Origin: Mycolicibacterium sp. lyk4-40-TYG-92
GTDB taxonomy: Bacteria; Actinomycetota; Actinomycetes; Mycobacteriales; Mycobacteriaceae
Direction: 5' to 3'
DNA: 64,000 bases
Assembly: GCF_030209435.1 (NCBI RefSeq)
Contig: NZ_JARVRX010000002.1
Location: forward strand, 124,001 to 188,000
Shown one piece after another: positions 63,270-64,000 of the stretch. Position numbers and translations under genes: made by a program. The notes under the pieces were generated by a model. That model was not told the DNA's origin. It did no database searches and saw nothing but the letters and a program-made list of their open reading frames with translations. Each line of letters opens with the position of its first letter. The stretch's first letter is position 1.

Positions 63270-64000
63270 ATGACGCAGCTCATCGAGCGACCGCCGTGGT
63301 CCGGTGACGCGGAGCCCGACGAGCCGGAGCCCGCCGGGACAACGGCCACGGTCGCCACCGTGTCAATGGCGCAGGCCATCAACCGCGCGCTGCACGACGC
63401 CATGGCCGCCGATGACCGGGTCCTGGTGTTCGGTGAGGACGTCGCACAGCTGGGCGGGGTTTTCCGCGTCACCGACGGTCTGCACGAAACCTTCGGCGAA
63501 GCAAGGTGTTTCGACACGCCGCTGGCAGAGTCGGCGATCGTCGGGATCGCCATCGGCATGGCGGTCCGTGGCATGGTGCCGGTACCCGAAATCCAGTTCG
63601 ACGGATTCGCCGCCCCGGCGTTCGACCAGATCGTCAGCCACCTCGCGAAGTACCGGATGCGTACTCATGGCGATGTCGACATGCAGGTGACCATCCGCAT
63701 CCCGTCGTTCGGCGGTATCGGTGCGGTGGAGCATCATTCGGAATCGACCGAGTCGTACTGGCTGCACACCGCCGGGCTGAAAGTCGTCATCCCGTCGACG
63801 CCGTCTGACGCGTACTGGCTGCTGCGTGAGGCCATCTCGTCCCGCGACCCGGTGATCTTCCTGGAACCCAAGCGCCGGTACTGGACCAAGGGCGAGCTGG
63901 ACACCAGCGTGCCGGCGTTGCCGATCGGGCGGGCCGCGGTGCGGCGGACCGGGCGCGACGTCACGGTCATCACGTACGGCTCGCTCGTCGACACCGCCTT
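63270..64000 (+). CDS. pdhB: Branched-chain 2-oxoacid dehydrogenase E1 beta, 5' part
   Basis: E1 beta subunit, cut by the window end after about 243 residues (a full E1 beta is about 325-350). Typical parts: VLVFGEDVAQLGGVFRVT, FDTPLAESAIVGIAIGMA, VPEIQFDGFAAPAFDQIV, and IPSTPSDAYWLLREAI. The ATG is one base after the pdhA stop and has GGGAGGG upstream. It forms the alpha2beta2 thiamine-diphosphate E1 with PdhA; an E2 gene is expected next. Confidence 0.93.
   Translation, partial: MTQLIERPPWSGDAEPDEPEPAGTTATVATVSMAQAINRALHDAMAADDRVLVFGEDVAQLGGVFRVTDGLHETFGEARCFDTPLAESAIVGIAIGMAVRGMVPVPEIQFDGFAAPAFDQIVSHLAKYRMRTHGDVDMQVTIRIPSFGGIGAVEHHSESTESYWLHTAGLKVVIPSTPSDAYWLLREAISSRDPVIFLEPKRRYWTKGELDTSVPALPIGRAAVRRTGRDVTVITYGSLVDTA

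Overview
The window is high-GC actinobacterial DNA. Its gene content points to an environmental, rapid-growing Mycobacterium (Mycolicibacterium). It carries one giant type I fatty acid synthase (fas) next to acpS, an MmpL transporter, an MmpS-like protein, many four-base ATGA/GTGA gene overlaps, and many start codons placed 6-8 bases after a TANNNT box, as in mycobacterial leaderless genes. From memory, the order DUF1906 protein / fas / acpS / M20 peptidase / bcp / DUF3618 protein / orn / HerA-like ATPase / SDR / MFS / MmpS-like / bkaR / accD1 / accA1 / fadE19 / maoC / citE / pdhA / pdhB matches M. tuberculosis Rv2525c to Rv2496c. The right 38 kb is therefore a conserved mycobacterial backbone with insertions, and the left 25 kb is accessory catabolic and transport DNA.

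Layout of the left part. 1-1160 is the 3' part of a PoxB-like thiamine-diphosphate enzyme. 1165-3023 is an OmpR/EnvZ-type two-component pair, followed by a small secreted protein. 3509-13971 is a catabolic region: CoA-transferase and thiolase; then a divergent TetR / truncated acetaldehyde dehydrogenase / hydroxy-oxovalerate aldolase operon facing a flavin monooxygenase / meta-cleavage hydrolase / extradiol dioxygenase / amidohydrolase operon. This looks like ring hydroxylation, meta-cleavage and C-C hydrolysis of a phenolic compound. No hydratase is present, and the dehydrogenase is only the dimerisation domain. A frameshifted gene and an MmpL transporter follow. 17962-22880 holds a TetR gene divergent from a five-gene operon: DUF4242 protein, acyl-CoA-dehydrogenase-like flavoenzyme and an SsuBAC-type ABC importer, probably for uptake and cleavage of an organosulfur or related compound. 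Two convergent IspD-family genes follow, one of them apparently dead, then an LtrA-family membrane protein.

The backbone. fas has a 535-base upstream region rich in inverted repeats. acpS has its own candidate leaderless promoter and ends at a 22-bp perfect hairpin. lysE and a four-gene cassette (amidohydrolase, class II aldolase, acyl-CoA ligase, GntR regulator) interrupt the backbone order. tRNA-Lys(CTT) and tRNA-His(GTG) each have a strong hairpin terminator. A 54-residue small protein with a good ribosome binding site lies opposite the DUF3618 gene.

The right end is the leucine/branched-chain degradation operon: BkaR repressor with two GTTA-N8-TAAC operators, methylcrotonyl-CoA carboxylase (accD1-accA1), acyl-CoA dehydrogenase, MaoC hydratase and a CitE-like lyase, followed after an interruption by the branched-chain ketoacid dehydrogenase E1 genes. 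The interruption is an oppositely oriented LuxR-type response regulator and an unusual double-length histidine kinase whose second half looks degenerate.

The most notable unexplained items are the stand-alone acetaldehyde dehydrogenase dimerisation domain, the IspD/dead-IspD pair, the DUF4242-flavoenzyme-ABC operon and the double-length kinase.
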